Part shown: positions 16,213 to 25,337 of the stretch, piece after piece
Position numbering within the stretch: the first letter of the stretch is position 1
How the letters are laid out: each line of letters opens with the position of its first letter
Source of the DNA: an uncultured Aquimarina sp.
GTDB taxonomy: Bacteria; Bacteroidota; Bacteroidia; Flavobacteriales; Flavobacteriaceae
Length of the DNA stretch: 64,000 nt
Direction: 5' to 3'
Assembly: GCF_947496855.1 (NCBI RefSeq)
Contig: NZ_CANMED010000003.1
Location: 596,602-660,601, forward strand
Notes under the pieces: generated by a model
What the model was told of the DNA's origin: nothing
The model's input: the letters and a program-made list of their open reading frames with translations, nothing else
The model's database searches: none
Translations under genes and position numbers: made by a program

Positions 16213-16983
16213 TTAAAGAGTGCTTTTTTCTTTAAAAATAATAGATATCAGTACATATAACAATATCACAAAAGGTATTGCGGTAAAGTGAAGAATTAAT
16301 AAAAGCACTAGACTGATTAACAAGAATATATAACGCACTTTATTTTCTGCAAATCCCCATGTTTTAAATTTCAATGCAAACAACGGAATTTCAGCATTTA
16401 ATAAATAACAACTTATTAGTGTTAAACCAATCAAAAACCATTGATTAAGTATAATATCTGAGATCCAAACTTCTGTTTGAAACTGCAGAATTAATGGTAG
16501 ACTTAAAATTAATAAAGCATTTGCAGGAGTCGGCAATCCAATAAAAGATGTAGTTTGTCTCGTATCGACATTAAACTTAGCCAACCTATAAGCAGAAGCC
16601 AGAGTCACAAGAAGTCCTAACAATGGTAGATACACTATCCCAAAATCTTTTAAGACAAATTCGCTATAAGTAATATATTCTGATTCTTCAGAAACAAAAC
16701 GATAAGGATAACCAAAAACTTTTGTAAGTAACTGATACATTACAACACCTGGCACTAATCCACTGGTGACCATGTCTGCTAAAGAATCTAATTGCAATCC
16801 TAATTCACTCTGAACATTAAGAATTCTGGCAGCAAAACCATCAAAAAAATCGAAACCAATGCCAAGCACCACAAAAAGCGCCGCCAATTCTAAAGCTCCT
16901 TGAACTGCTAAAATTGTAGCTATACATCCACAAAAAAGATTAAGTAGCGTAATAATATTAGGAATTTGCTTTTTAAACTGCAT
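16213..16983 (-). CDS. pssA: CDP-diacylglycerol-serine O-phosphatidyltransferase
   Basis: A 256-residue inner-membrane enzyme making phosphatidylserine, the precursor of phosphatidylethanolamine. The CDP-alcohol phosphotransferase signature is complete and split over DFFDGFAARIL and LDSLADMVTSGLVPG (DGxxAR...G...DxxxD pattern). About seven hydrophobic segments surround it. The N-terminus KKQIPNIITLLNLFCGC is typical. It is the first gene of the leftward group and is divergent from the PorV-like gene. Confidence 0.93.
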   Translation of the reverse strand: MQFKKQIPNIITLLNLFCGCIATILAVQGALELAALFVVLGIGFDFFDGFAARILNVQSELGLQLDSLADMVTSGLVPGVVMYQLLTKVFGYPYRFVSEESEYITYSEFVLKDFGIVYLPLLGLLVTLASAYRLAKFNVDTRQTTSFIGLPTPANALLILSLPLILQFQTEVWISDIILNQWFLIGLTLISCYLLNAEIPLFALKFKTWGFAENKVRYIFLLISLVLLLILHFTAIPFVILLYVLISIIFKEKSTL

Positions 16984-17110
16984 ATGGTTTGATTTTTGTG
17001 TAAAAATAACAAACTATTTTCGTCTATTAACATAGACTGCACAATATGAAATCGCAAATAAAGTTTATCATGTTGAAAAATAGTGAGATATTTGTGAAAA
17101 ATCGCTTGGA

Positions 17111-18199
17111 TTGAAAAGAATTATAATTGTTTTACTCTTTCTAACTGTATCAATTTCTTTGGCACAGACTAGAAAATACTCTAATGAATTTCTAAACATT
17201 GGTGTAGATGCTGGTGCTTTAGGTATGGCTAATGCTGTGGTAGCATCTTCTGGAGATGTAAATTCTGGATATTGGAACCCTGCTGGATTAATTCACCTAG
17301 AAGATAATCAAGTATCTTTTATGCACGCAGCGTATTTTGCGAATATTGCTAATTATGACTATTTAGCTTTTGCCATGCCACTGGATGAAAAAAGTGCCAT
17401 TGCGCTCTCTTTAATTAGATTTGGAGTAGATGATATTCTTGATACCACGAGCCTAGTAGATGCCGATGGAAATATTGATTATACTAGGATCAATTTATTC
17501 TCCGCAGCAGATTATGCCTTTACATTTTCGTATTCTAGAAAACTACCTATTGAGGGATTAAGTTATGGAGTAAATGCAAAGGTAATCCGAAGAGTCATTG
17601 GGGATTTTGCGTCTTCCTGGGGATTTGGTCTTGATGCGGCATTACAATATCAGAAAAACAATTGGCAATTTGGAATTATGGTAAGAGATATCACCACTAC
17701 TTTTAATGCGTGGAGTGTAGATGATTTTGCTATTGGTGATCTTAATGGCGATGGTATCCCTGATGAAGACCAAATACCACAAATTAGAGATCAAGAATTA
17801 CCAGAAACTACAGAAATAACTATCCCAAAACTACAATTTGGTGCTGCAAGAAATTTTGACTTAGGTAAGAAAATAGGACTAAATACAGAATTAGACATGA
17901 TTGTCCGTTTTGCAGAAACTAATGACATTATTTCTTCTTCTGCTCTTAGTATCACACCCGCTTTTGGCTTTGAATTGGATTACGCTAAAATTGTTTATTT
18001 ACGTGGAGGTGTTGGTAATTTTCAAAATATAGAGCAGTTTGATGGATCTGACAATGTAGGTTTTCAACCTAATTTTGGAATAGGTTTTCAATATAAAGGC
18101 ATACAAGTTGATTACGCTTTAACTGATATTGGAGATCAAAGTGCAGCGATTTATTCTAATGTATTTTCAATTAAGGTAGACTGGAGTGTCTTTAGATAG
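17111..18199 (+). CDS. PorV/PorQ-family outer-membrane protein (PorV2-like)
   Basis: A 362-residue barrel protein starting at TTG with a signal peptide (KRIIIVLLFLTVSISLAQ). The family opening FLNIGVDAGALGMANAVVA and GYWNPAGL is clear, and the FadL-like barrel continues to SIKVDWSVF. PorV shuttles type IX secretion cargo on the outer membrane. This shorter relative is often labelled PorV2 in flavobacteria, and its role in T9SS is by homology only. An EF-hand-like stretch (LNGDGIPDEDQ) lies near residue 215. It stands alone between pssA and lnt. Confidence 0.85.
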   Translation: MKRIIIVLLFLTVSISLAQTRKYSNEFLNIGVDAGALGMANAVVASSGDVNSGYWNPAGLIHLEDNQVSFMHAAYFANIANYDYLAFAMPLDEKSAIALSLIRFGVDDILDTTSLVDADGNIDYTRINLFSAADYAFTFSYSRKLPIEGLSYGVNAKVIRRVIGDFASSWGFGLDAALQYQKNNWQFGIMVRDITTTFNAWSVDDFAIGDLNGDGIPDEDQIPQIRDQELPETTEITIPKLQFGAARNFDLGKKIGLNTELDMIVRFAETNDIISSSALSITPAFGFELDYAKIVYLRGGVGNFQNIEQFDGSDNVGFQPNFGIGFQYKGIQVDYALTDIGDQSAAIYSNVFSIKVDWSVFR

Positions 18200-18292
18200 A
18201 TACTTTACAATAATTACATTTTTTTTTAATTTAGGTTTTAAGTATTGTAACGAAATAAGTTTATTTTCGTTATTAAGACAGAACACTCTTAT

Positions 18293-19879
18293 ATGAAGAA
18301 TATCTTACTTGCAATTTCATCCGGTTTGTTACTCGCTATTGGATGGCCAACTTATGGTTTTCCGCTATTTCTTTTTTTCGGCTTTGTTCCGTTACTAATT
18401 ACCGAATATAAAATACGTTATAATAAATATCATAAAAGTCAGATATTTGGATTGGCATTTTTAGCACTATTTATATGGAATATGATCACTACTTGGTGGA
18501 TTTACAACTCTACTCCTTTCGGTATGTGGTTTGCCGAAATTGTGAATAGCCTACTCATGGCGTTAGTATTTCTTATCTATCATATTATAGCTAGACGGGC
18601 ATCATTTACTATTGGATCTATTTTTCTGATATGTATCTGGATGAGTTTCGAATACTTGCATTTACAATGGCAGTTTTCATGGCCCTGGCTTAATTTAGGT
18701 AATGGATTTGCTAATTTCACCTCGTGGATACAATGGTATGAATACACTGGTACTTTTGGAGGAACCTTATGGATCTGGATTGTAAATATCGGAATCTATA
18801 AAAGTGCGTTACTTTTTATAGAGCACAAAGATAAATCCATCTTATATCGATCAGCAATACGAAATGGATTAATTATACTCATTCCTATTTTAATTTCTTT
18901 TGTTATCCTGAAAACCTATGATGAAGATGGTCAAGATATAGAAGTAATAATCTTACAACCCAATATAAACCCTTACACAGAAAAGTATAATACTACGGAT
19001 GATCGTGTAGGGAGTTTATTAAGTTCCCTTACTGGAACAGAGATTAGTGATCAAACAGATTTTATCATAGCACCAGAAACTGTTTTTGCGGATAATAACA
19101 GATTAAAAAACTTTCAGAGTTCTATTGCCAAAAAAACTGCTTTAAGCATCATTAATAAATATCCAAAAGCGAATTTCTTATCTGGTATTTCACTACTCGA
19201 TGTGTTCAAAGATCCATCTAAAGTTCATCCTCAGACAAATGAACATAAAAGTGGTGTATTTTATGATGATTATAATTCTGCATTCTTCGTAAGACCAGAT
19301 GGAACCAATGAACTGTACCACAAAAGTAAATTGGTTGTTGGAGTAGAGAATTTTCCTTATCAAAGTGTTTTTAAACCAATTGTTGGAGATGCTATGATAG
19401 ATTTGGGTGGTACTGTTGCCAAAAAAACAACTCAATCCGATCGTGAAGTATTCCTTACAAAAGAAGGTATTGGTGCAGGACCAATTATATGCTACGAAAG
19501 TGTATATGGTGAATTTGTATCAGGTTATGTAAGGAATAATGCCGATTTTCTTGCTATCATTACCAATGATGCGTGGTGGGGAATCACGCAGGGACATAAA
19601 CAACATCTAGCTTATGCAAAATTCAGGGCCATAGAAACCCGAAGAAGTATTGCTAGAAGTGCCAACACTGGAATCTCTGCTATCATCGATCAAACCGGAA
19701 CTATTGTTTCTTCTCTGGCATATAATGAGCAAGGAGTGCTAAAAGGAACGCTTAAAACTAATGACAAAATAACCTTTTATGTCAAAGCTGGAGATTATCT
19801 GGCAAGAGTTGCCATTTTTCTTATGATTTTTATTTTTCTATTTTCCATGACTAGACGAAGAAAGAAAATGGGTAGTTAA
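18293..19879 (+). CDS. lnt: Apolipoprotein N-acyltransferase
   Basis: A 528-residue inner-membrane enzyme adding the third acyl chain to lipoproteins. About six N-terminal helices (residues 1-205) precede a nitrilase-fold domain in the periplasm. The catalytic triad is recognisable: Glu in FIIAPETVF, Lys in YHKSKLVVG, Cys in GPIICYESVYG. A last helix sits near the C-terminus. The length is normal. Several lipoproteins in this window (for example those at 13167-15638 and 44552-45400) are potential substrates. Confidence 0.94.
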   Translation: MKNILLAISSGLLLAIGWPTYGFPLFLFFGFVPLLITEYKIRYNKYHKSQIFGLAFLALFIWNMITTWWIYNSTPFGMWFAEIVNSLLMALVFLIYHIIARRASFTIGSIFLICIWMSFEYLHLQWQFSWPWLNLGNGFANFTSWIQWYEYTGTFGGTLWIWIVNIGIYKSALLFIEHKDKSILYRSAIRNGLIILIPILISFVILKTYDEDGQDIEVIILQPNINPYTEKYNTTDDRVGSLLSSLTGTEISDQTDFIIAPETVFADNNRLKNFQSSIAKKTALSIINKYPKANFLSGISLLDVFKDPSKVHPQTNEHKSGVFYDDYNSAFFVRPDGTNELYHKSKLVVGVENFPYQSVFKPIVGDAMIDLGGTVAKKTTQSDREVFLTKEGIGAGPIICYESVYGEFVSGYVRNNADFLAIITNDAWWGITQGHKQHLAYAKFRAIETRRSIARSANTGISAIIDQTGTIVSSLAYNEQGVLKGTLKTNDKITFYVKAGDYLARVAIFLMIFIFLFSMTRRRKKMGS

Positions 19880-19910
19880 ACTAAACCAACACCTACCAAT
19901 ACAAGTATAA

Positions 19911-21362
19911 TTAGTAATTAACTCTGTACGTTTTATTTCTATTTGTAATCACAGTACAACTAATTCTCAATCTTGTTACACCTGATATTTGTAGCACTGG
20001 ATCGCCAGGTAATCCTCCATATTCTACAATATATCCTTGAGCAACATAAGCACCTCCTCCACCTCCTATTGGCAGATCATTCCACGAATTTTGCACACCA
20101 ATAGTATCGTCCGTTATATGCGCATAATTTTCTTGCCCATCGATTCCCGCATCAGGAAAATCATTTGGTTCATTGTTATTCCAAAATGCAAATTCTCCAG
20201 GTACCACAGTACCTGTTTGATTTCCTATCCAAAATGATGTTCCTGCTTCTGGTCCTGTTACCCATTGCCAATCTCCTTCTCCCGATCCAAAATTATCGCT
20301 AGCCCCTATCCAACCTGTTCCTGTTATTTGGTCTCCTGCAAAAGTAGCTTCTATAGCACTAGTAAGTGTAGCCATATATCCCTGGAAACCAAAAAACGTT
20401 CTTAAAGCTGCTGCATCTCTAGCATCATCCCAACGAATTCCTAAAGAAGGTACAAATTCATAATAATGTCCTGTTTCCGGCAAATATAAAGGAGTTCCTA
20501 AAACAACAGAGAACTCTCTTAAACCATTAATTACAGGTGGTATAGAAGAGAAATTTACAGCCAAAACAGCAGCTTCAAACTCAGCAAGAGTGGCAGGACC
20601 TATTAATGTCAATCGACCTTCGGTAACATCCCAAGTATCAGTAATGTTTGGATGAACACCTGTTAATGTTAACAAATCTTGTCCATTTTGATAACCAGTA
20701 GCAATCTGTACTGTAAGTTGCTCTAAATTTATATCATCTGGATCTGTTATACTAACTGTTTCTACTACTGCTATCGAATTAGTTGCATTGGGACAAAAAT
20801 GTCTATCACCGGTTACGACAATTACAGGAGGTTCATCAGGAAACAAAGCTTCAATTTGCACATTATCTATAATCGCAATATCTCCGGAATCTGTCCAATT
20901 AGAATTCGTATTAACAAATCTTATCGTAGTATTAGCTGAAATGTAAATAGATATATTTTGACTAAAAGATCCTGTTTGTGTGCCTCCAAAACTTGCTAGT
21001 GTGGTAAATGTAGTTCCATCATCAGATACCTGAATTGACAACTCTTCATTTGCATCTAAAGTTCTAGTCTCCCAATCAAAAGATAAGGTTGCCAATGTGG
21101 CTCCAGCAATATTAACACTTCTTGTAATAGTTTCTGACCAAATCCAATTGAAGTCTAATTGATTTCCTAAAATAGCAATAAACCCTCCAGCAGGATTATC
21201 ATTAATATCAAAAGGCTCAACCTCTACCCAATTTCCCACCCAGTTAGAAGTCCCATCATTATTGGCATATGAAACAATACCAAATTCATCACGATAAGTC
21301 TCTTGGGCTATGAAAAAATGTGTGCATAAAAAAATAACAATCGTAAGTAAAGGTTTATTCAT
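19911..21362 (-). CDS. Secreted C-type lectin-domain protein
   Basis: A 483-residue exported protein (signal MNKPLLTIVIFLCTHFFIAQ). Residues about 20-175 form a beta-sandwich with binding-module character (LSFDWETRTLDANEELSIQV). A beta-rich segment follows (about 180-300). Residues about 305-450 form a C-type lectin fold (YEFVPSLGIRWDDARDAA, TGWIGASD, WNNNEPND, QNSWNDLP); the EPN and WND motifs are those of carbohydrate-binding members. The end, VITNRNKTYRVNY, recurs in flavobacterial secreted proteins as I recall, but I do not see a standard type A or B sorting domain. The neighbour lnt is convergent. Confidence 0.8.
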   Translation of the reverse strand: MNKPLLTIVIFLCTHFFIAQETYRDEFGIVSYANNDGTSNWVGNWVEVEPFDINDNPAGGFIAILGNQLDFNWIWSETITRSVNIAGATLATLSFDWETRTLDANEELSIQVSDDGTTFTTLASFGGTQTGSFSQNISIYISANTTIRFVNTNSNWTDSGDIAIIDNVQIEALFPDEPPVIVVTGDRHFCPNATNSIAVVETVSITDPDDINLEQLTVQIATGYQNGQDLLTLTGVHPNITDTWDVTEGRLTLIGPATLAEFEAAVLAVNFSSIPPVINGLREFSVVLGTPLYLPETGHYYEFVPSLGIRWDDARDAAALRTFFGFQGYMATLTSAIEATFAGDQITGTGWIGASDNFGSGEGDWQWVTGPEAGTSFWIGNQTGTVVPGEFAFWNNNEPNDFPDAGIDGQENYAHITDDTIGVQNSWNDLPIGGGGGAYVAQGYIVEYGGLPGDPVLQISGVTRLRISCTVITNRNKTYRVNY

Positions 21363-21484
21363 AGGCTGTGTTATAGTTCAATTTAGGGAAATCAAAAGTA
21401 TTTAAAAATAAGAAAAATATCTAATTGTCATCTAAAAGAAAGATTATAGATCTCGTAAAAGCTTTCATAGAATCTATTTCTATC

Positions 21485-21492
21485 TATCTTTG
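21485..21492 (+). promoter_or_regulatory. -7 element for the ABC-F gene
   Basis: TATCTTTG matches TAnnTTTG, with TTTC (21463-21466) 18 bases upstream as a -33 element. It lies 21 bases before the GTG start at 21514. Confidence 0.65.
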
Positions 21493-21513
21493 CGTCAATT
21501 TTAAAATTAATAA

Positions 21514-23379
21514 GTGAATTACGTATCAGTCGAAAATATAGCCAAATCCTTTGGGGAGCGCATCCTTTTTAAAAATATTTCTTTTGGAATAAATGAAGGT
21601 CAGAAAGTAGGTTTTGTTGCAAAAAATGGAACGGGAAAAACATCCTTACTTAATATTATTGCTGGTGATGAAGAACCTGATGAGGGACAAGTAGTTTATA
21701 GAAAAAATCTAAAAGTTGCGTTCTTACCTCAAGAACCAAACCTAAATCCTGACTTAACGATAGAGCAAACTATTTTTGCGGCAGATAATGAGATCTTGCG
21801 GGTAATCAACTCCTATGAAAAAGCTTTAGAAAATCCAGATGATGCAGAGGCATACCAAAAAGCATTTGAACAAATGGACGCTCTTAATGCTTGGGATTTT
21901 GAGACACAATACAAGCAAATTCTTTTTAAGTTAAAGCTCGAAAATCTAGATCAAAAAGTAAGTAAACTCTCCGGAGGACAAAAAAAGAGACTTGCATTAG
22001 CGAATATATTACTAAGTAAACCAGAATTACTTTATCTTGATGAACCCACTAACCATCTGGATCTAGAAATGATCGAATGGCTAGAGGAGTATTTTGCTAA
22101 AGAGAATTTTACACTTTTTATGGTAACTCACGATCGTTATTTTTTGGAAAATGTATGTAATGAGATTGTAGAATTGGAAAATGGTAAGTTGTATAGCTAC
22201 AAAGGTAATTATGCCTATTATCTCCAGAATAAAGAAGCTAGAATAGCTAACGAAGAAATTGAAACCGGTAAAGCAAAACAACTTTATAAAAAAGAATTGG
22301 ATTGGATGCGACGACAGCCCAAAGCCCGCACAACAAAATCCAAATCTAGAATTGATGATTTCTATGAAATCAAAGAACGTGCTCATCAGAGAAGAAATGA
22401 TCACGAAGTACAATTAGAAATTAATATGGAACGTCTGGGAAGTAAGATTCTCGAAATCCATAAAATCTCTAAAAGCTTTGAAAATCTAACGTTATTAGAC
22501 AAGTATGAGTATGTATTCAGAAAGGGAGAACGAGTTGGTATTATTGGAAAAAACGGAACTGGAAAATCCACATTTCTGAATATGCTTACTGGAGCTATCC
22601 AACCAGATCAAGGGAAAATAGTAGTTGGTGATACCGTAAAATTTGGGTATTACACACAGCGGGGAATTACCATTAAAGAAGGACAAAAAGTAATCGAAGT
22701 AATCAGAGAATTTGGTGACTACATTCCCTTAAAAAAAGGAAGACAGATTTCTGCACAACAATTATTAGAACGTTTTTTATTCGACCGTAAAAAGCAATAT
22801 GATTTTGTAGAAAAACTAAGTGGTGGCGAAAGAAAGCGATTATATTTATGTACCGTTCTTATACAAAACCCTAACTTTTTAATTCTGGATGAGCCTACAA
22901 ATGATCTAGATATTGTTACCTTAAATGTTTTAGAAAATTTCTTGCTTGATTTTCCAGGTTGTCTAATTGTGGTATCGCACGACCGTTATTTTATGGATAA
23001 AATAGTGGATCACTTGTTTGTATTTAGAGGAAATGCAATCATTGAAGATTTTCCTGGTAATTATTCTGATTATCGCGCTTATGAAAATAGTCGTACACCA
23101 GAGAAAATCAAAACTGTAGATGCTGAACCTAAAACAAAAACTTCCTGGAAAAAAGAAAGCAAGACTGCTTTACCTTATAATGAGCAAAAAGAATACAACC
23201 GTATAGAACGTGATCTAAAAAAATTAGAGATTCAGAAAAAAGAAATCGAAGCGCTTTTTACTAGTGGTTCATTAGAAGGAGACAAAATCAACGAAGAGTC
23301 AGCAAAACTAAAAAAGATTATAGAAGATATAGAGGAAAAGGAAATGCGTTGGTTAGAACTATCTGAGAAAATGGAGTAA
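21514..23379 (+). CDS. ABC-F family ATPase (ribosome-associated, Uup-like)
   Basis: A 621-residue soluble protein starting at GTG, with two ABC cassettes and no membrane segment. Walker A motifs are AKNGTGKTSLL (about 37) and GKNGTGKSTFL; signatures are LSGGQKKRLALA and LSGGERKRLYL; Walker B motifs are LLYLDEPTNHLD and FLILDEPTNDLD. The Arg/Lys-rich linker (RRQPKARTTKSKSRI) is the P-site tRNA interaction motif of ABC-F proteins, and a C-terminal coiled coil (about 550-620) resembles Uup. These proteins act on ribosomes or in DNA metabolism. Its resistance or housekeeping role cannot be separated from sequence alone. Confidence 0.9.
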   Translation: MNYVSVENIAKSFGERILFKNISFGINEGQKVGFVAKNGTGKTSLLNIIAGDEEPDEGQVVYRKNLKVAFLPQEPNLNPDLTIEQTIFAADNEILRVINSYEKALENPDDAEAYQKAFEQMDALNAWDFETQYKQILFKLKLENLDQKVSKLSGGQKKRLALANILLSKPELLYLDEPTNHLDLEMIEWLEEYFAKENFTLFMVTHDRYFLENVCNEIVELENGKLYSYKGNYAYYLQNKEARIANEEIETGKAKQLYKKELDWMRRQPKARTTKSKSRIDDFYEIKERAHQRRNDHEVQLEINMERLGSKILEIHKISKSFENLTLLDKYEYVFRKGERVGIIGKNGTGKSTFLNMLTGAIQPDQGKIVVGDTVKFGYYTQRGITIKEGQKVIEVIREFGDYIPLKKGRQISAQQLLERFLFDRKKQYDFVEKLSGGERKRLYLCTVLIQNPNFLILDEPTNDLDIVTLNVLENFLLDFPGCLIVVSHDRYFMDKIVDHLFVFRGNAIIEDFPGNYSDYRAYENSRTPEKIKTVDAEPKTKTSWKKESKTALPYNEQKEYNRIERDLKKLEIQKKEIEALFTSGSLEGDKINEESAKLKKIIEDIEEKEMRWLELSEKME

Positions 23380-23400
23380 CTAAATCTATTTCTAGTACTG

Positions 23401-23973
23401 ATGCTATTTAAAATTAAATCATATCTATATTTTTTATGGAAATCCACCAATCAACATGGTGTACATTCTCCTTTTGTATACAACCTAGTTACAAAATGTT
23501 TTTACAATAGAAAGCAAAGAGCATCTTATCCATCGATTATAGCTATCCATAAAGACAATACTCCGGAGATAAGCTTAAAGAACATAAAGCTTCTAAACAG
23601 GTTAATAGCATATCTTGAATATAAGAAGATATTAATTCTTGATAATTCATGGAATTTCATAGGGCAGGTTTTATCAATTGATAATTCTTCTACAATCTAT
23701 TATTCATTAGAAGACCTGGGTCAGTTTGATTTCATTTATTTGGATATTGATCAATTGAAAAAACATCAAAAGTTTTTGGATATTTTGTTTTCTAAAGTCC
23801 ATAATGATTCTCTTCTTCTTCTAAATTCGATAAATAAGTCCAAAGAAAATCAAAGTATTTGGGAACAATTACAGAATCACCCCAAAGCTAAAGTAACCAT
23901 TAATACGTATCATTTTGGGTTTGTATTTTTCAGAAAAGAGCAGGAAAAGGAACATTTTGTAATTAGATTGTAA
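23401..23973 (+). CDS. Degenerate methyltransferase-like protein
   Basis: A 190-residue protein. The N-terminus STNQHGVHSPFVYNLVTKCFY and the C-terminus TYHFGFVFFRKEQEKEHF closely recall a flavobacterial class I methyltransferase-fold family of roughly 240 residues. Here the glycine-rich SAM-binding loop expected after LLNRLIAYL is absent (KILILDNSWNF instead), and about 50 residues of the middle appear to be missing. The acidic FDFIYLDIDQ strand remains. I infer a shortened, probably non-catalytic member. It follows the ABC-F gene after 21 bases in the same direction. Confidence 0.65.
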   Translation: MLFKIKSYLYFLWKSTNQHGVHSPFVYNLVTKCFYNRKQRASYPSIIAIHKDNTPEISLKNIKLLNRLIAYLEYKKILILDNSWNFIGQVLSIDNSSTIYYSLEDLGQFDFIYLDIDQLKKHQKFLDILFSKVHNDSLLLLNSINKSKENQSIWEQLQNHPKAKVTINTYHFGFVFFRKEQEKEHFVIRL

Positions 23974-24039
23974 CAACTTTATCGATGATGCGTCATATAG
24001 ACTAAAATTGTATCTTACAACTGTAACATAATACATCGC

Positions 24040-24726
24040 ATGGAAAACGTTATCGATATTAAAGGTATCATTAGAAATTTTCAATTGGGTCAGGAAACCG
24101 TTTATGTACTTAAAGGCATTGATCTGGAAATAAAAAGAGGAGATTACATTGCCATTATGGGACCCTCTGGATCTGGAAAATCTACTTTAATGAATCTTTT
24201 AGGCTGTCTTGATACACCAACAGATGGAACTTATGATCTAAACGGTAATGATGTAAGTAAAATGACGGATGATGAATTAGCGGATATTAGAAATAAAGAA
24301 ATTGGTTTTGTTTTCCAGACCTTTAACCTTCTACCAAGAACCACTGCACTAGATAATGTTGCTTTACCCATGGTATATGCCGGAATTTCTAAAAAAGATA
24401 GGAATATAAGAGCTGAAGAAGTATTAACAGATGTTGGACTGGCAGATCGTATGGATCATAAACCTAATCAGCTTTCAGGAGGTCAACGACAACGAGTTGC
24501 TGTAGGTCGTGCATTGGTCAATAAACCTTCTATTATTCTAGCAGATGAACCAACTGGAAACTTAGATTCTAAAACTTCTCTAGAGATCATGCAATTATTT
24601 GATGACATTCACGCTGCGGGTAATACTGTGATTTTAGTAACACATGAAGAAGAAGTAGCCGCTCACGCACATCGTGTAATTAGATTACGAGATGGTATAG
24701 TCGAAAGTGATGTAAGGAATCGATAG
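24040..24726 (+). CDS. ABC transporter ATP-binding protein (MacB/LolD type)
   Basis: A 228-residue ATPase with Walker [12 protein letters not shown] (about 42), Q-loop [11 protein letters not shown], signature [15 protein letters not shown], Walker [15 protein letters not shown] and switch HEE (VTHEEE). This is the MacB/LolD/FtsE-like group that drives membrane extraction or mechanotransmission with an FtsX-fold permease. No such permease is next to it; instead its stop overlaps the start of a small multi-pass protein. Specific partner and cargo are unknown. Confidence 0.9.
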   Translation: MENVIDIKGIIRNFQLGQETVYVLKGIDLEIKRGDYIAIMGPSGSGKSTLMNLLGCLDTPTDGTYDLNGNDVSKMTDDELADIRNKEIGFVFQTFNLLPRTTALDNVALPMVYAGISKKDRNIRAEEVLTDVGLADRMDHKPNQLSGGQRQRVAVGRALVNKPSIILADEPTGNLDSKTSLEIMQLFDDIHAAGNTVILVTHEEEVAAHAHRVIRLRDGIVESDVRNR

Positions 24727-25247
24727 TGTTAATTTCTAAACAAAATACAACACACTTTTATTTACTTTGTTTTATAAAATCAATCATTTTATTTTTATTC
24801 TTATTATATACGTATAAAGGTTTTAAAGAATTAAATTTTGAATATAACCTGAATGATAATTCTGGAGTATTCAGCTACTTACGAATGATGTTTAATCGAA
24901 AATATCTCCGTCCTGTATCCATTCTATTTTTGCCATTTATTGGAATTTTTTTAAACAAGAAAATAGGCTGGATTTTTATGACTTCTTATTTCTATTTTTT
25001 CTTTTTTAAAACTTTATTTTCTCTCATATTTGAAATTTTAGATGACATACTAACCTTAGAAATTATTTTATTTTTACTAGTGATTTTATTTTCTATTTTG
25101 TTTATATTTTTAATGAACTTACGCATAATTAGCAGTTTAACTTATAACATTCCAAAATCCCAATTAGGAAATACAAATACGATAGCCTCACTACTAGGTT
25201 TATCTTTAACAATTATATTGACACTTGATATAGCAGAAATAATATGA
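24726..25247 (+). CDS. Small multi-pass membrane protein coupled to the ABC ATPase
   Basis: A 173-residue hydrophobic protein with about five membrane segments (near 10-30, 56-75, 78-104, 107-133 and 155-173). It starts at GTG, overlapping the ATPase stop by one base (TAGTG), so it is translationally coupled. It lacks the large periplasmic domain of MacB/LolC permeases and I do not recognise the family. Its base composition is more AT-rich than its neighbours, partly because of Phe/Ile/Leu codons. It may be an accessory subunit or an unrelated passenger. Confidence 0.65.
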   Translation: MLISKQNTTHFYLLCFIKSIILFLFLLYTYKGFKELNFEYNLNDNSGVFSYLRMMFNRKYLRPVSILFLPFIGIFLNKKIGWIFMTSYFYFFFFKTLFSLIFEILDDILTLEIILFLLVILFSILFIFLMNLRIISSLTYNIPKSQLGNTNTIASLLGLSLTIILTLDIAEII

Positions 25248-25337
25248 ATCGAATTCTTAGGTTATAAGATTTTTCATAAAAACATGCATCAATAAAATTA
25301 ATTCGTATTTTGGTGTTTTACTAATTCGGATTTCTAT

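Noticed and set aside
24040..24726. Naming the orphan ATPase LolD
   Set aside because: LolD, MacB and FtsE types cannot be separated reliably without the permease, and no LolC/E is adjacent.
25306..25320. TATTTTGGTGTTTTA shared by the symporter upstream region and 32786-32800
   Set aside because: Fifteen identical AT-rich bases at two places may be chance; neither fits TAnnTTTG exactly. Could be revisited with a genome-wide motif search.
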